A DNA stretch of 5,849 nucleotides from an uncultured Terrimonas sp. (GCA_946886925.1 CAMPJQ010000193.1:1-5849); one strand, 5' to 3'; numbered from the stretch's first letter, positions 1-5,808 are shown. Translations and numbers: made by a program. Notes: a model not told the origin generated them from the sequence alone.

Positions 1-246
1 TTATGGTAATATTTACAGAGCAGGCAAAAACAGCAGTAACTTTTCCAGGGGTAGTTACACTTATTTCTCAAAGAGAATGCCAGTTTTTTTTAAATGTTCA
101 AAAAAACAACAATTAAACAGTTTTTTAAACAACAAATAAGCATTGTTAACATTATTTGTGAACCTTACTTCAAAAGGATTGCAAAATGATTTTATTGTTA
201 AACCAATCGTAGGTAGATTTGTTACCCATACTTAAGAATTACTTTA
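1..246. other. AT-rich lead-in upstream of the M23 gene
   Basis: No gene can be supported here. A plus-strand frame is open from base 2 to a TAA at 137-139 (45 codons), and the overlapping frame has an ATG at 3 and a TAA at 114-116. Neither shows a recognisable domain. The first could be the C-terminal tail of a gene cut by the window edge, because its codons look ordinary until about base 85. After that the sequence becomes A/T homopolymer runs (T at 84-91, A at 100-106, T at 121-126). A stem of G plus seven T (83-90) against seven A plus C (100-107) is possible but is almost purely A:T. The last part holds the candidate promoter of the next gene. Confidence 0.4.
195..221 (+). promoter_or_regulatory. 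Candidate Bacteroidetes-type promoter of the M23 gene
   Basis: TAGATTTG at 214-221 matches the Bacteroidetes -7 consensus TAnnTTTG at every defined base. A TTG at 195-197 could act as the -33 element. The 16-nt spacing between them is slightly short for the usual range of about 17-23 nt. Transcription would start near 227-230 and leave a leader of about 20 nt before the ATG at 250. This is a motif match plus position, without expression evidence. Confidence 0.45.
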
Positions 247-249
247 TTG

Positions 250-1956
250 ATGAGATGTGTTTTTGTTTTTTTTCTTTTAACCGGTTTCCACACATTCGCG
301 CAGGAGCATTTACCCAATATTTATCCCAAAGGATATTTCATTAAGCCACTGAATATTCCCGCGAGCTTATCCGGCAATTTTGGTGAACTCCGTTCCAACC
401 ATTATCATATGGGTCTCGATTTTAAAACCAATCATGTTCAGAATCTGCCTGTACATGCTGCAGCCGATGGGTATATAGCAAGAATAAAGATTGAACCCTT
501 TGGTTTTGGGAGGGCTATTTATATCAATCACCCCAATGGTTTAACGACAGTTTATGCGCATCTCAATGCATTCTTTCCAAAGCTGGAACAATACGTAAAG
601 GAACAGCAATACAAGCTGGAATCGTGGAATGTTTACTTAGATATACCCATGGAAATGTTTCCTGTAAAAAAGGGCGCTTTTATTGCCAACAGCGGAAATA
701 CCGGTGGCTCACAAGGCCCGCATCTTCATTTTGAAATACGCAATACCGCAACGGATACCAACCTCAACCCTATATTATTTGGATTTCCAATAGCCGACAA
801 TGTTCCGCCCGTTATTCAGCGTCTTGCCGTTTACGACCGCAACAAAAGCATTTACGAACAATCTCCCAAAATGATTGCTGTAAAAAAAAGCGGGCAGGAA
901 TATATTGCAGTTCCTTCAATCATCACCGTGTCATCCGATAAAATAAGTTTTGCAGTAGGCAGCTATGATGCACAAACGGGTTCAGCTAACCACAATGGTA
1001 TTTTCCAGGGCATTTTGTATGATAGCTCCAAAGAAGTGATCCGTTTTACAATGGATACGATAAGTTACTACGATACCCGTTACCTGAACGCGCATATTGA
1101 TTACAAAACCAAAGCCACCGGTGGACCCTATCTGCAACATTTATCGGAACTTCCGGGCTATATCAATAGTGTATACCGCCAGCAAAAGGGAAACGGGGTG
1201 ATCGGGCTAAAGGAAGGGACTGTACACAATATCCGCATTGAAACAAAAGATGCCGGTAACAATACGGCTGCATTGAATTTTAAAGTTCAGTATAAGCCGC
1301 CGGCAACAAAGCCCTTACCGCCAGCCGGCAAAATATATTATCCTTTTATGGTGAATGTGGGAGAAGGAAGCGAAGATTGTGAATTTTACATTGGTGAAAG
1401 AGGTTTATACGACGCTGTGCAGATTGCTTACCGGAGATCGGTTTCCACCAACCCGGTAGTGGTATCCGCGATACATACTATTGGGACAGATTACATTCCG
1501 CTCCAGGAGGGACTTGTTGTTCGCATTAAGCCGGATTCCGGCCTACTGCAGGATAAAAGAGCCAGAGTGGTTATGCAACGGTTTGCAGGAACCAAAAAAG
1601 AAATATCAAAACCGGAATGGCAGAACGGATGGGCCATGGGGAAATTTAACAGCTTTGGCAGCTTTCAGTTGGTGCTGGATGAAACAGCACCCAAAATTAT
1701 TCCTGTAGGGTTTAAAAGCGGGCAGAACATGAGCAAGTCCAGCCGGCTGATGTTTACTGTAAAAGATAATTTAGGCGGGATAAAAAATTTCAGGGCCGAA
1801 TTAGACGGTAAGTGGATTTGCTTTACAAACGACAAGGCCAGGAATTTTATATACATTTTTGATGAGCACTGCGCCCCCGGAAAACATTCGCTGAAAATTA
1901 GTGTAGCCGATGAAGCAGGTAATACGGCTGCACAAATTTTTACCTTCAGCAGGTAG
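250..1956 (+). CDS. Secreted M23-family metallopeptidase
   Basis: A 568-residue exported zinc endopeptidase of the M23 (LytM/lysostaphin) family, which typically cuts peptide cross-links in peptidoglycan. Residues 1-17 look like a signal peptide (short basic start, hydrophobic VFVFFLLTGF, likely cleavage after TFA before QE). The catalytic domain spans about 40-165 and keeps the full zinc/catalytic set: H53 and D57 (HMGLD), H104 (YAHLN), and H158 and H160 (GPHLHFEIR). It should therefore be active rather than a degenerate scaffold. Between H104 and H158 lies an insert of roughly 25 residues (about 110-135, charged), which I recall as common in Bacteroidetes members. The remaining 400 residues are beta-rich. 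Two DAGN-type Ig-like ends (334-346 and 554-566) suggest Ig-like modules that may hold the enzyme at the envelope. A TTG at 247 is directly in frame before the ATG at 250; I chose the ATG. No sorting domain is evident at the C-terminus. The family is certain, the precise bond cut is inferred. Confidence 0.95.
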   Translation: MRCVFVFFLLTGFHTFAQEHLPNIYPKGYFIKPLNIPASLSGNFGELRSNHYHMGLDFKTNHVQNLPVHAAADGYIARIKIEPFGFGRAIYINHPNGLTTVYAHLNAFFPKLEQYVKEQQYKLESWNVYLDIPMEMFPVKKGAFIANSGNTGGSQGPHLHFEIRNTATDTNLNPILFGFPIADNVPPVIQRLAVYDRNKSIYEQSPKMIAVKKSGQEYIAVPSIITVSSDKISFAVGSYDAQTGSANHNGIFQGILYDSSKEVIRFTMDTISYYDTRYLNAHIDYKTKATGGPYLQHLSELPGYINSVYRQQKGNGVIGLKEGTVHNIRIETKDAGNNTAALNFKVQYKPPATKPLPPAGKIYYPFMVNVGEGSEDCEFYIGERGLYDAVQIAYRRSVSTNPVVVSAIHTIGTDYIPLQEGLVVRIKPDSGLLQDKRARVVMQRFAGTKKEISKPEWQNGWAMGKFNSFGSFQLVLDETAPKIIPVGFKSGQNMSKSSRLMFTVKDNLGGIKNFRAELDGKWICFTNDKARNFIYIFDEHCAPGKHSLKISVADEAGNTAAQIFTFSR

Positions 1957-1967
1957 GGGGGAGAGGG

Positions 1968-1978
1968 TTACAAGTTGC
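1968..1978 (+). repeat. Left arm of 11-bp inverted repeat
   Basis: TTACAAGTTGC here is the exact reverse complement of GCAACTTGTAA at 2233-2243. Outside it, GAGGG at 1963-1967 is complementary to CCCTC at 2249-2253, with five unpaired bases (2244-2248) on the right side only. The arms enclose 254 bases, too long a loop for an ordinary terminator, so a repeat-element boundary is the more natural reading. Confidence 0.7.
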
Positions 1979-2009
1979 AGGGTGCAGGTTGCAGGTTACA
2001 TGTTGCAGG
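1968..2009 (+). repeat. Heptanucleotide tandem array, six units
   Basis: Six back-to-back 7-nt units in perfect phase read TTACAAG, TTGCAGG, GTGCAGG, TTGCAGG, TTACATG and TTGCAGG. The consensus is TTGCAGG, with each variant unit differing by one to three bases. The array starts 11 nt after the M23 stop codon. Its left edge overlaps the left arm of the 11-bp inverted repeat. Confidence 0.85.
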
Positions 2010-2024
2010 GGAGATTTGTTTCAA

Positions 2025-2072
2025 TTTTGAATTTGTTTTTGAATTTGGTTCGGATTTCGAATTTTATTTGTC
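2025..2072 (+). repeat. Degenerate 12-nt tandem array
   Basis: Four successive 12-nt units are TTTTGAATTTGT, TTTTGAATTTGG, TTCGGATTTCGA and ATTTTATTTGTC. The first two differ at a single base; the third and fourth keep mainly the ATTT core. The array follows the 7-nt array after about 15 nt and runs into the first copy of the 38-nt direct repeat. Confidence 0.55.
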
Positions 2073-2098
2073 TTTTGTGATTTGGTTCCTGGTGCTTT
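2062..2098 (+). repeat. Imperfect 38-nt direct repeat, copy 1
   Basis: Starts TTTTATTTG and ends TGGTGCTTT, with a GATTTGGTTCC middle. It pairs with 2177-2214, 115 bases downstream. Both 9-nt ends are identical in the two copies, the middle is diverged, and one base is missing in this copy. By my hand alignment about 32 of 38 columns match. Confidence 0.75.
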
Positions 2099-2176
2099 CA
2101 AAGCTCATAGCTGATCTGACAGCCGTTGTGGCATTTCCCTTCGAATTTCGGGTTTCCGGCTTCAGGCTTCCGCAAT

Positions 2177-2214
2177 TTTTATTTGGTTCTTGCGATTTAG
2201 GTTCTTGGTGCTTT
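2177..2214 (+). repeat. Imperfect 38-nt direct repeat, copy 2
   Basis: Second copy of the repeat at 2062-2098, with the same TTTTATTTG beginning and TGGTGCTTT end and one extra A in the middle (GATTTAGGTTCT). Between the copies is a less repetitive stretch of about 78 bases (2099-2176). Confidence 0.75.
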
Positions 2215-2232
2215 GCTCCCTCACCTCTTTCC

Positions 2233-2243
2233 GCAACTTGTAA
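2233..2243 (-). repeat. Right arm of 11-bp inverted repeat
   Basis: GCAACTTGTAA on the plus strand matches the left arm at 1968-1978 base for base when reverse complemented. It sits in a C/T-rich stretch (2216-2273) that mirrors the G/A-rich left flank (1956-1967). Confidence 0.7.
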
Positions 2244-2273
2244 TTCTTCCCTCATTCTCTCATTTTCAAATTA

Positions 2274-2295
2274 GCAGACCAGTCTGCCGGCAGGC
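2274..2295. repeat. Overlapping GC-rich palindromes in the bcp leader
   Basis: Two inverted repeats overlap. GCAGAC (2274-2279) and GTCTGC (2282-2287) are separated by CA, which as RNA would give a 5-bp stem with a CCAG tetraloop. CTGCCGGCAG (2284-2293) is a perfect 10-bp palindrome. Only one could fold at a time. The flanks 2241-2273 and 2299-2339 contain no G on the plus strand, so this is an isolated GC island in an otherwise unstructured leader. No T-run follows, so it is not a typical intrinsic terminator. Confidence 0.6.
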
Positions 2296-2337
2296 AAGTT
2301 TTCACATTTCCCACATTTCTCCTATTTTCACATTCAT

Positions 2338-2805
2338 ATGATTACATTAAAAGAAGGTGATAAAGCCCCCGCCTTTTCCGGGAAGAATCAGAAAGGAGAA
2401 AAAATTGCTTTATCCGATTATAAGGGAAAAAAGCTGGTGTTGTTTTTTTACCCCGAGGATGATACGCCTACCTGTACGATACAAGCCTGTAATTTAAGGG
2501 ACAACTTTTCTTTATTGAAACAAAAAGGGTTTGAGATATTGGGCGTAAGTCCCAATGATGAAAAATCGCATAAAAAATTTGAAGAGAAATATACACTTCC
2601 GTTTAATTTGCTGGCCGATCCGGGTCATAAAGTTATTGATAAGTACGGGGTATGGGGCGAAAAGCAGTTATATGGCAGAAAATATATGGGATTGCACCGG
2701 ACTACTTTTGTAATTGACGAAAAAGGAGTGATCAGGAAAATATTTTTACGTCCCAGGAATAAACAACATGCAGAAGAAATTATTAAAGCATGGGACCAGT
2801 TATAA
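2338..2805 (+). CDS. bcp: Thioredoxin-dependent peroxiredoxin, Bcp/PrxQ type
   Basis: A 155-residue cytoplasmic thiol peroxidase that reduces hydrogen peroxide and organic hydroperoxides, with its disulfide then reset by thioredoxin. It is full length for the Bcp/PrxQ family. The fold begins at GDKAPAF (7-13). The active-site loop is TPTCTIQAC, with peroxidatic C46 and resolving C51 five residues apart, as in atypical 2-Cys Bcp proteins. T43 and P44 precede the peroxidatic Cys, and R121 in HRTTFVID is the conserved activating arginine. There is no signal peptide. The ATG at 2338 lies in CATATG just after a G-free leader and gives the canonical N-terminus. The next gene starts 6 nt after the stop, implying co-transcription. 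No promoter box is convincing within the repeat-rich upstream gap. Confidence 0.97.
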   Translation: MITLKEGDKAPAFSGKNQKGEKIALSDYKGKKLVLFFYPEDDTPTCTIQACNLRDNFSLLKQKGFEILGVSPNDEKSHKKFEEKYTLPFNLLADPGHKVIDKYGVWGEKQLYGRKYMGLHRTTFVIDEKGVIRKIFLRPRNKQHAEEIIKAWDQL

Positions 2806-2811
2806 ACGCAG

Positions 2812-3114
2812 ATGGATACCAGTAATATAAAAATAAAGGAACGATCCTGGAAAGCAAAAATTGCTGCCTGGTGGCTGGGCGTAGATAATGTGGCTTTTAC
2901 GCTGGGTAAAACCATTCACCTGTACAATGCTACCGCCCAGGAATTTTTGCACGATACCCGTTGGGTAAAACATGAACTGAAACATGTTGAACAATTCAGG
3001 CGGTACGGGTTCATTTCCTTTATTACCCTTTATACTATTGAAACCATTAAAAAAGGATACCGCAATAATAAATATGAAATTGAAGCCCGCATGGCTGAAC
3101 AGGATATAGGGTAA
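2812..3114 (+). CDS. Small HExxH-motif protein (DUF4157-like), function unknown
   Basis: A 100-residue protein with no signal peptide. Its notable feature is HELKHVEQ at 54-61, an HExxH zinc-binding motif (H54, E55, H58) followed by Q61, much like the core of DUF4157-type proteins. Downstream, EIEAR at 89-93 resembles the ExxA(D) segment that provides the third zinc ligand in gluzincin peptidases, making E89 the best candidate. Residues 66-80 are hydrophobic (FISFITLYTIETI) and could be a buried helix or membrane-associated segment. The N-terminal half has an aromatic stretch (AAWWLGVDNVAFTLG) and few known signals. The ATG is 6 nt after the bcp stop, without a Shine-Dalgarno sequence, so translational coupling is likely. 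Zinc binding is plausible from the motif; peptidase activity is not shown, as the protein is very small for a complete peptidase. Confidence 0.87.
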   Translation: MDTSNIKIKERSWKAKIAAWWLGVDNVAFTLGKTIHLYNATAQEFLHDTRWVKHELKHVEQFRRYGFISFITLYTIETIKKGYRNNKYEIEARMAEQDIG

Positions 3115-3160
3115 CCAAATATGCTTATCTTAATAATCTGAAATTTGTAAACATATTCTT

Positions 3161-3994
3161 ATGCAATTTCTCCGATGTATATTCCTGTCCGCATGTGTCG
3201 CATTATTTCACAGCACAGCAATATCTCAAACACAGGATAATTACCAACTCGTATGGAGCGACGAATTTGATATAAACGGATTCCCCGATTCCACAAAATG
3301 GAATTACGAAAAAGGTTTTGTGCGCAATGAGGAATTGCAATGGTACCAGCCCGAAAATGCCCGGTGCGAAAACGGCTTGCTGTTGATCGAAGCCAGAAGA
3401 GAACAAAAGCCCAATCCACTATATAAGGCTGGCAGCAATAACTGGCGCACAAACCGGCAAAACATCAACTATACCTCCTCCTGCCTCATCACCAGGGGAA
3501 AGCAACACTGGCAGTACGGACGCTTTGAAATGCGGGCCCGTATTGATATTGACTCCGGCATGTGGCCCGCCTGGTGGACACTCGGCATAGAAAAACGCTG
3601 GCCCGGGAACGGGGAGATTGACATCATGGAATATTACCGGGATATGTTGCTGGCCAATATTGTTTGTCGCGGTAAAAACAATGACCAGGAGTGGCACACC
3701 ACCAAAACATCTGTAAAAGGGTTGGGCGGTGGCGCCTGGGCAGCCCAATTCCACACCTGGCGTATGGACTGGAACGAACAGTTTATTGCTTTATATGTGG
3801 ATGATTCGCTGCTGAATAAAGTAGCCGTTGATTCACTGGTGAACAAAGATGGCAGCGGGTTTAATCCTTTTAAACAACCGCACTATATGCTCCTGAATCT
3901 TGCTATCGGCGGACAAAACGGGGGTGATCCTTCCAGCACAACCTTTCCCAAACGGATGGAGGTGGATTATGTGCGTGTGTGGGAGAGGCGGTAG
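3161..3994 (+). CDS. Secreted glycoside hydrolase family 16 enzyme
   Basis: A 277-residue single-domain GH16 protein, the family of retaining endo-beta-glucanases and galactanases. Residues 1-22 form a signal peptide (FLRCIFLSACVALF core, probable cleavage after AIS). The mature domain starts at YQLVWSDEFD (28-37), a typical GH16 opening. The catalytic signature GEIDIME at 151-157 supplies nucleophile E152, D154 and acid/base E157, the ExDxxE form seen in laminarinase-like members. MWPAWWTLG (134-142) and YGRFEMRARI (119-128) are conserved substrate-cleft strands, and MEVDYVRVW (266-274) closes the sandwich. There is no carbohydrate-binding module and no C-terminal sorting domain. Beta-1,3-glucan is the likeliest substrate, but other beta-glucans or galactans cannot be excluded. 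The gene lies 46 nt after the HExxH gene. GAAATTTG at 3140-3147 is one base off the -7 box but very near the ATG. Confidence 0.95.
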   Translation: MQFLRCIFLSACVALFHSTAISQTQDNYQLVWSDEFDINGFPDSTKWNYEKGFVRNEELQWYQPENARCENGLLLIEARREQKPNPLYKAGSNNWRTNRQNINYTSSCLITRGKQHWQYGRFEMRARIDIDSGMWPAWWTLGIEKRWPGNGEIDIMEYYRDMLLANIVCRGKNNDQEWHTTKTSVKGLGGGAWAAQFHTWRMDWNEQFIALYVDDSLLNKVAVDSLVNKDGSGFNPFKQPHYMLLNLAIGGQNGGDPSSTTFPKRMEVDYVRVWERR

Positions 3995-4067
3995 TTGCCT
4001 CTGTATATAATGTTATGCCCTATTTCTTCCGGAAGCATCGCAGTACCATGAAGCATAAAACCCGTCA
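3995..4067. other. Convergent spacer with CTTCCGGAAG palindrome
   Basis: This 73-base gap separates the stop codons of the GH16 and aminotransferase genes, which face each other. It contains a perfect 10-bp palindrome, CTTCCGGAAG, at 4026-4035, but it has no loop and no adjoining T-run on either side. I see no strong intrinsic terminator, although one would be expected for two converging transcripts. Confidence 0.5.
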
Positions 4068-5213
4068 CTACACCTTCCTCAACCTTTCCACTGCCTTCTC
4101 CAGCGTCTCTTCCTTTTTGCAGAAACAAAAACGCAGTACTTTATTATCGGTAGGTGTTTGGTAAAATGCGGAAACAGGGATAGTGGCTACACCATGATCT
4201 TTGTTTATGCGGATGGCGATATCTTTTTCGGATTCATCGCTGAAATGACCGTATCTGCCCAGAATAAAGTAACTGCCGTAGGAGTTATGCATCTTAAATT
4301 TTGTATCCTTCATCAGTCGCAAAAAATAATCTCTTTTTTGCTGTATAAAACTTCCCAGCGTTTCATACTGGTCTTTTTGTTTTAAAAAAGAAGCAAGCGC
4401 CACCTGCTTGGGTGTATCGGTTGAAAAACAATTGAACTGGTGCACTTTCCTGAATTCATTCATCGCCGCGGCCGGCGCTACGCAGTAACCGATCTTCCAG
4501 CCCGTGCAGTGATAGATCTTGCCAAAAGAAAAACATACGAAACTTCTTTCCAGCAAATCGGGGTAACGGAGCATACTCTGGTGTGGCAATTCATCAAATA
4601 TTACATGTTCATATACCTCATCACTCAAAATAAAAATATCCGTTCCTGTAACAATAGCTCTCAATGCTGCTATATCTTCCTCCCCAAGTATGGCCCCTGT
4701 TGGGTTATGCGGCGAATTAAGCATGATCATACGGGTGTGTGGCGTAACGGCTTTGCGTACTGCTTCCCAGTTAACCGAATAATCTGGATATTGCAAAGGG
4801 ATCAATACCGGTATAGCGCCATTGATGAGCACATTGGGTATATAGCTGTCGTAACCCGGCTGAAAAATGATCACCTCATCTCCCGGCCGCAAAACACTGG
4901 TAAGCGCAGTATAAATGGCATAGGTTCCGCCGGGTGTAATGGTAATTTCGGTATCGGCATGTATCTCCGACCCATACAGGCATGCTATCTTTTCTGCAAG
5001 CACTTCACGCAACGGCAGGTAACCATTCATGTGGGTGTACTGGTTATAACCCTTTTGCATGGCTTCATTTACCTTTGCGATCAACTCTTCATTCATGGTA
5101 AAATCCGGAAAGCCCTGTCCGAGATTTACCGCATTGTATTCCTTTGCCAGGGAGCTCATCACTGTAAAAATGGTTGTACCCACTTCCGGAAGTTTGGAAA
5201 TTACAGATGGCAT
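4068..5213 (-). CDS. PLP-dependent aminotransferase, methionine aminotransferase type
   Basis: A 381-residue class I/II (fold type I) aminotransferase resembling E. coli YbdL, which transfers the amino group of methionine and some aromatic amino acids to 2-oxo acids. The N-terminus SKLPEVGTTIFTVMS (6-20) and LGQGFPDF (31-38) are hallmark stretches of this group. PLP-site residues are in place: N170 in NSPHNPTG, D198 and Y201 in SDEVYEH, and the Schiff-base lysine K232 in SFGKIYH. The following GWKIGY has K240 where aspartate aminotransferases usually have arginine, as in YbdL. R361 in VLRFCFCK is the expected substrate-carboxylate arginine. The length is normal and the protein is intact and cytoplasmic. 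The ATG complement at 5211-5213 gives the family N-terminus. Kynurenine or glutamine transaminase activity is an alternative, since these enzymes share the fold and most motifs. Confidence 0.96.
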   Translation of the reverse strand: MPSVISKLPEVGTTIFTVMSSLAKEYNAVNLGQGFPDFTMNEELIAKVNEAMQKGYNQYTHMNGYLPLREVLAEKIACLYGSEIHADTEITITPGGTYAIYTALTSVLRPGDEVIIFQPGYDSYIPNVLINGAIPVLIPLQYPDYSVNWEAVRKAVTPHTRMIMLNSPHNPTGAILGEEDIAALRAIVTGTDIFILSDEVYEHVIFDELPHQSMLRYPDLLERSFVCFSFGKIYHCTGWKIGYCVAPAAAMNEFRKVHQFNCFSTDTPKQVALASFLKQKDQYETLGSFIQQKRDYFLRLMKDTKFKMHNSYGSYFILGRYGHFSDESEKDIAIRINKDHGVATIPVSAFYQTPTDNKVLRFCFCKKEETLEKAVERLRKV

Positions 5214-5397
5214 TTAAAACGATTTGGTTTTCGAAAAACGTAAAATTATTTGTTATACAGCAAAGGCTCGAAAAGATTTCGGAACTTAGTACCCCGAATG
5301 ACCTGATGATTTGTTGTTTTGGTATTTTAATTTCTGCGATCCGTAATTCTTTTCCCTGGTACAAATCGCATTTTTCGTAACAAATAAATAATACAAT
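5214..5397. promoter_or_regulatory. Divergent spacer between aminotransferase and osmC
   Basis: These 184 bases must hold the promoters of both flanking genes. I found no clean TAnnTTTG box for either direction. The best near match for the aminotransferase is TAATTTTA (minus strand, 5248-5241), with a TTTG only 12 nt upstream of it, too close. For osmC, TAATTTCT at 5328-5335 has two mismatches. A palindrome TTTTCGAAAA lies at 5228-5237, about 15 nt from the aminotransferase start, and could be an operator, though this is speculative. Confidence 0.4.
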
Positions 5398-5808
5398 ATG
5401 AAACGTTCAGCAACCGCCGTATGGAACGGCACAGGCAAAGATGGCAATGGCTCAGTAAGTACGCAAAGCACTGTACTTAGTAAAACACAGTATTCGTATA
5501 AGTCGCGTTTTGAGAATGGCACAGGCACTAACCCGGAGGAGCTGATTGCCGCCGCTCATGCAGGATGTTTTAGCATGAAGCTGGCTTTTGTGCTGAATGA
5601 AGCAGGCTTTACAGCAGATGAGATTAATACCGATTGTACAATTACATTAGGAGATGGCGCCATTACCTCATCGCACCTGGTATTAAAAGCAAAAGTGCCC
5701 GGTATTGACAAGGCCAAATTCGATGCGGCTGCAGCAGATGCCAAAGCCAATTGCCCGATCAGCAAATTGCTGAATACCAATATTACGCTGGATGCCACTT
5801 TGCTGTAA
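5398..5808 (+). CDS. osmC: OsmC-family peroxiredoxin
   Basis: A 136-residue OsmC-type thiol peroxidase, which reduces organic hydroperoxides in the cytoplasm and works as an intertwined dimer. Both redox cysteines are present: C57 in AAAHAGCFSM and C119 in KANCPISK. R37 (SRFENG) and E48 (NPEELIAAAH) match the conserved residues that activate the peroxidatic Cys. The GTGTNPEELIAAAHAGCF region favours the OsmC subgroup over Ohr. It is full length with no signal peptide. The ATG at 5398 follows an A/T-rich leader without a Shine-Dalgarno sequence. It is transcribed divergently from the aminotransferase. Relatives elsewhere are induced by osmotic or oxidative stress, but nothing here shows the regulator. 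The downstream 41 bases show only a weak AAGATA/TATCTT pairing and no clear terminator. Confidence 0.97.
   Translation: MKRSATAVWNGTGKDGNGSVSTQSTVLSKTQYSYKSRFENGTGTNPEELIAAAHAGCFSMKLAFVLNEAGFTADEINTDCTITLGDGAITSSHLVLKAKVPGIDKAKFDAAAADAKANCPISKLLNTNITLDATLL

Larger units (their letters stand above)
1957..2337. repeat. Gene-free intergenic block built of short repeats
   Basis: This 381-base gap has no credible gene. From left to right it holds a G-rich run, a 7-nt tandem array (1968-2009), a degenerate 12-nt array (2025-2072), two copies of a 38-nt imperfect repeat (2062-2098 and 2177-2214), a C/T-rich stretch, a GC-rich palindrome (2274-2295) and a G-free leader up to the bcp start. The plus strand is G-rich and C-poor at the left end and C-rich and G-poor at the right end. 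An 11-bp perfect inverted repeat brackets 1968-2243. The structure resembles a dispersed intergenic repeat of the kind found between Bacteroidetes genes, but a genome-wide copy count would be needed to prove dispersal. Confidence 0.7.

Noticed and set aside
83..107. Possible terminator hairpin (G plus seven T against seven A plus C)
   Set aside because: The stem is nearly all A:T, has no GC core and belongs to no identified upstream gene.
2..139. Open plus-strand frame running in from the window edge (45 codons)
   Set aside because: It has no recognisable motif, the second half is A/T homopolymer, and an overlapping frame (3-116) is equally open. It could be the tail of a cut gene but cannot be supported.
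1900..1956. Possible type IX secretion sorting domain at the M23 C-terminus
   Set aside because: The end is an Ig-like DEAGNTA strand running into the stop. None of the usual sorting-domain motifs ending in a short basic tail are visible, and the GH16 protein likewise lacks one.
1968..2072. Possible CRISPR-like array
   Set aside because: The units are 7 and 12 nt with no unique spacers between them, far shorter than CRISPR repeats, and no cas gene is present.
2064..2255. 63-codon minus-strand open frame in the intergenic gap
   Set aside because: It reads through both copies of the 38-nt repeat and the inverted repeat arm. The repeated KHQEPKSQEPNK-like peptide is a by-product of the DNA repeats, and the opposite strand is open too.
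1975..2274. 99-codon plus-strand open frame in the intergenic gap
   Set aside because: It translates the 7-nt and 12-nt repeats into low-complexity Phe-rich peptide, has no ATG at its start and shows no domain.
3419..3754. 111-codon minus-strand open frame opposite the GH16 gene
   Set aside because: It is a shadow of the GH16 coding sequence, with no motif or upstream signal of its own.
4440..5243. 267-codon plus-strand open frame opposite the aminotransferase
   Set aside because: It is long, but it is antisense to an intact aminotransferase with all active-site residues, and its peptide shows no family resemblance.
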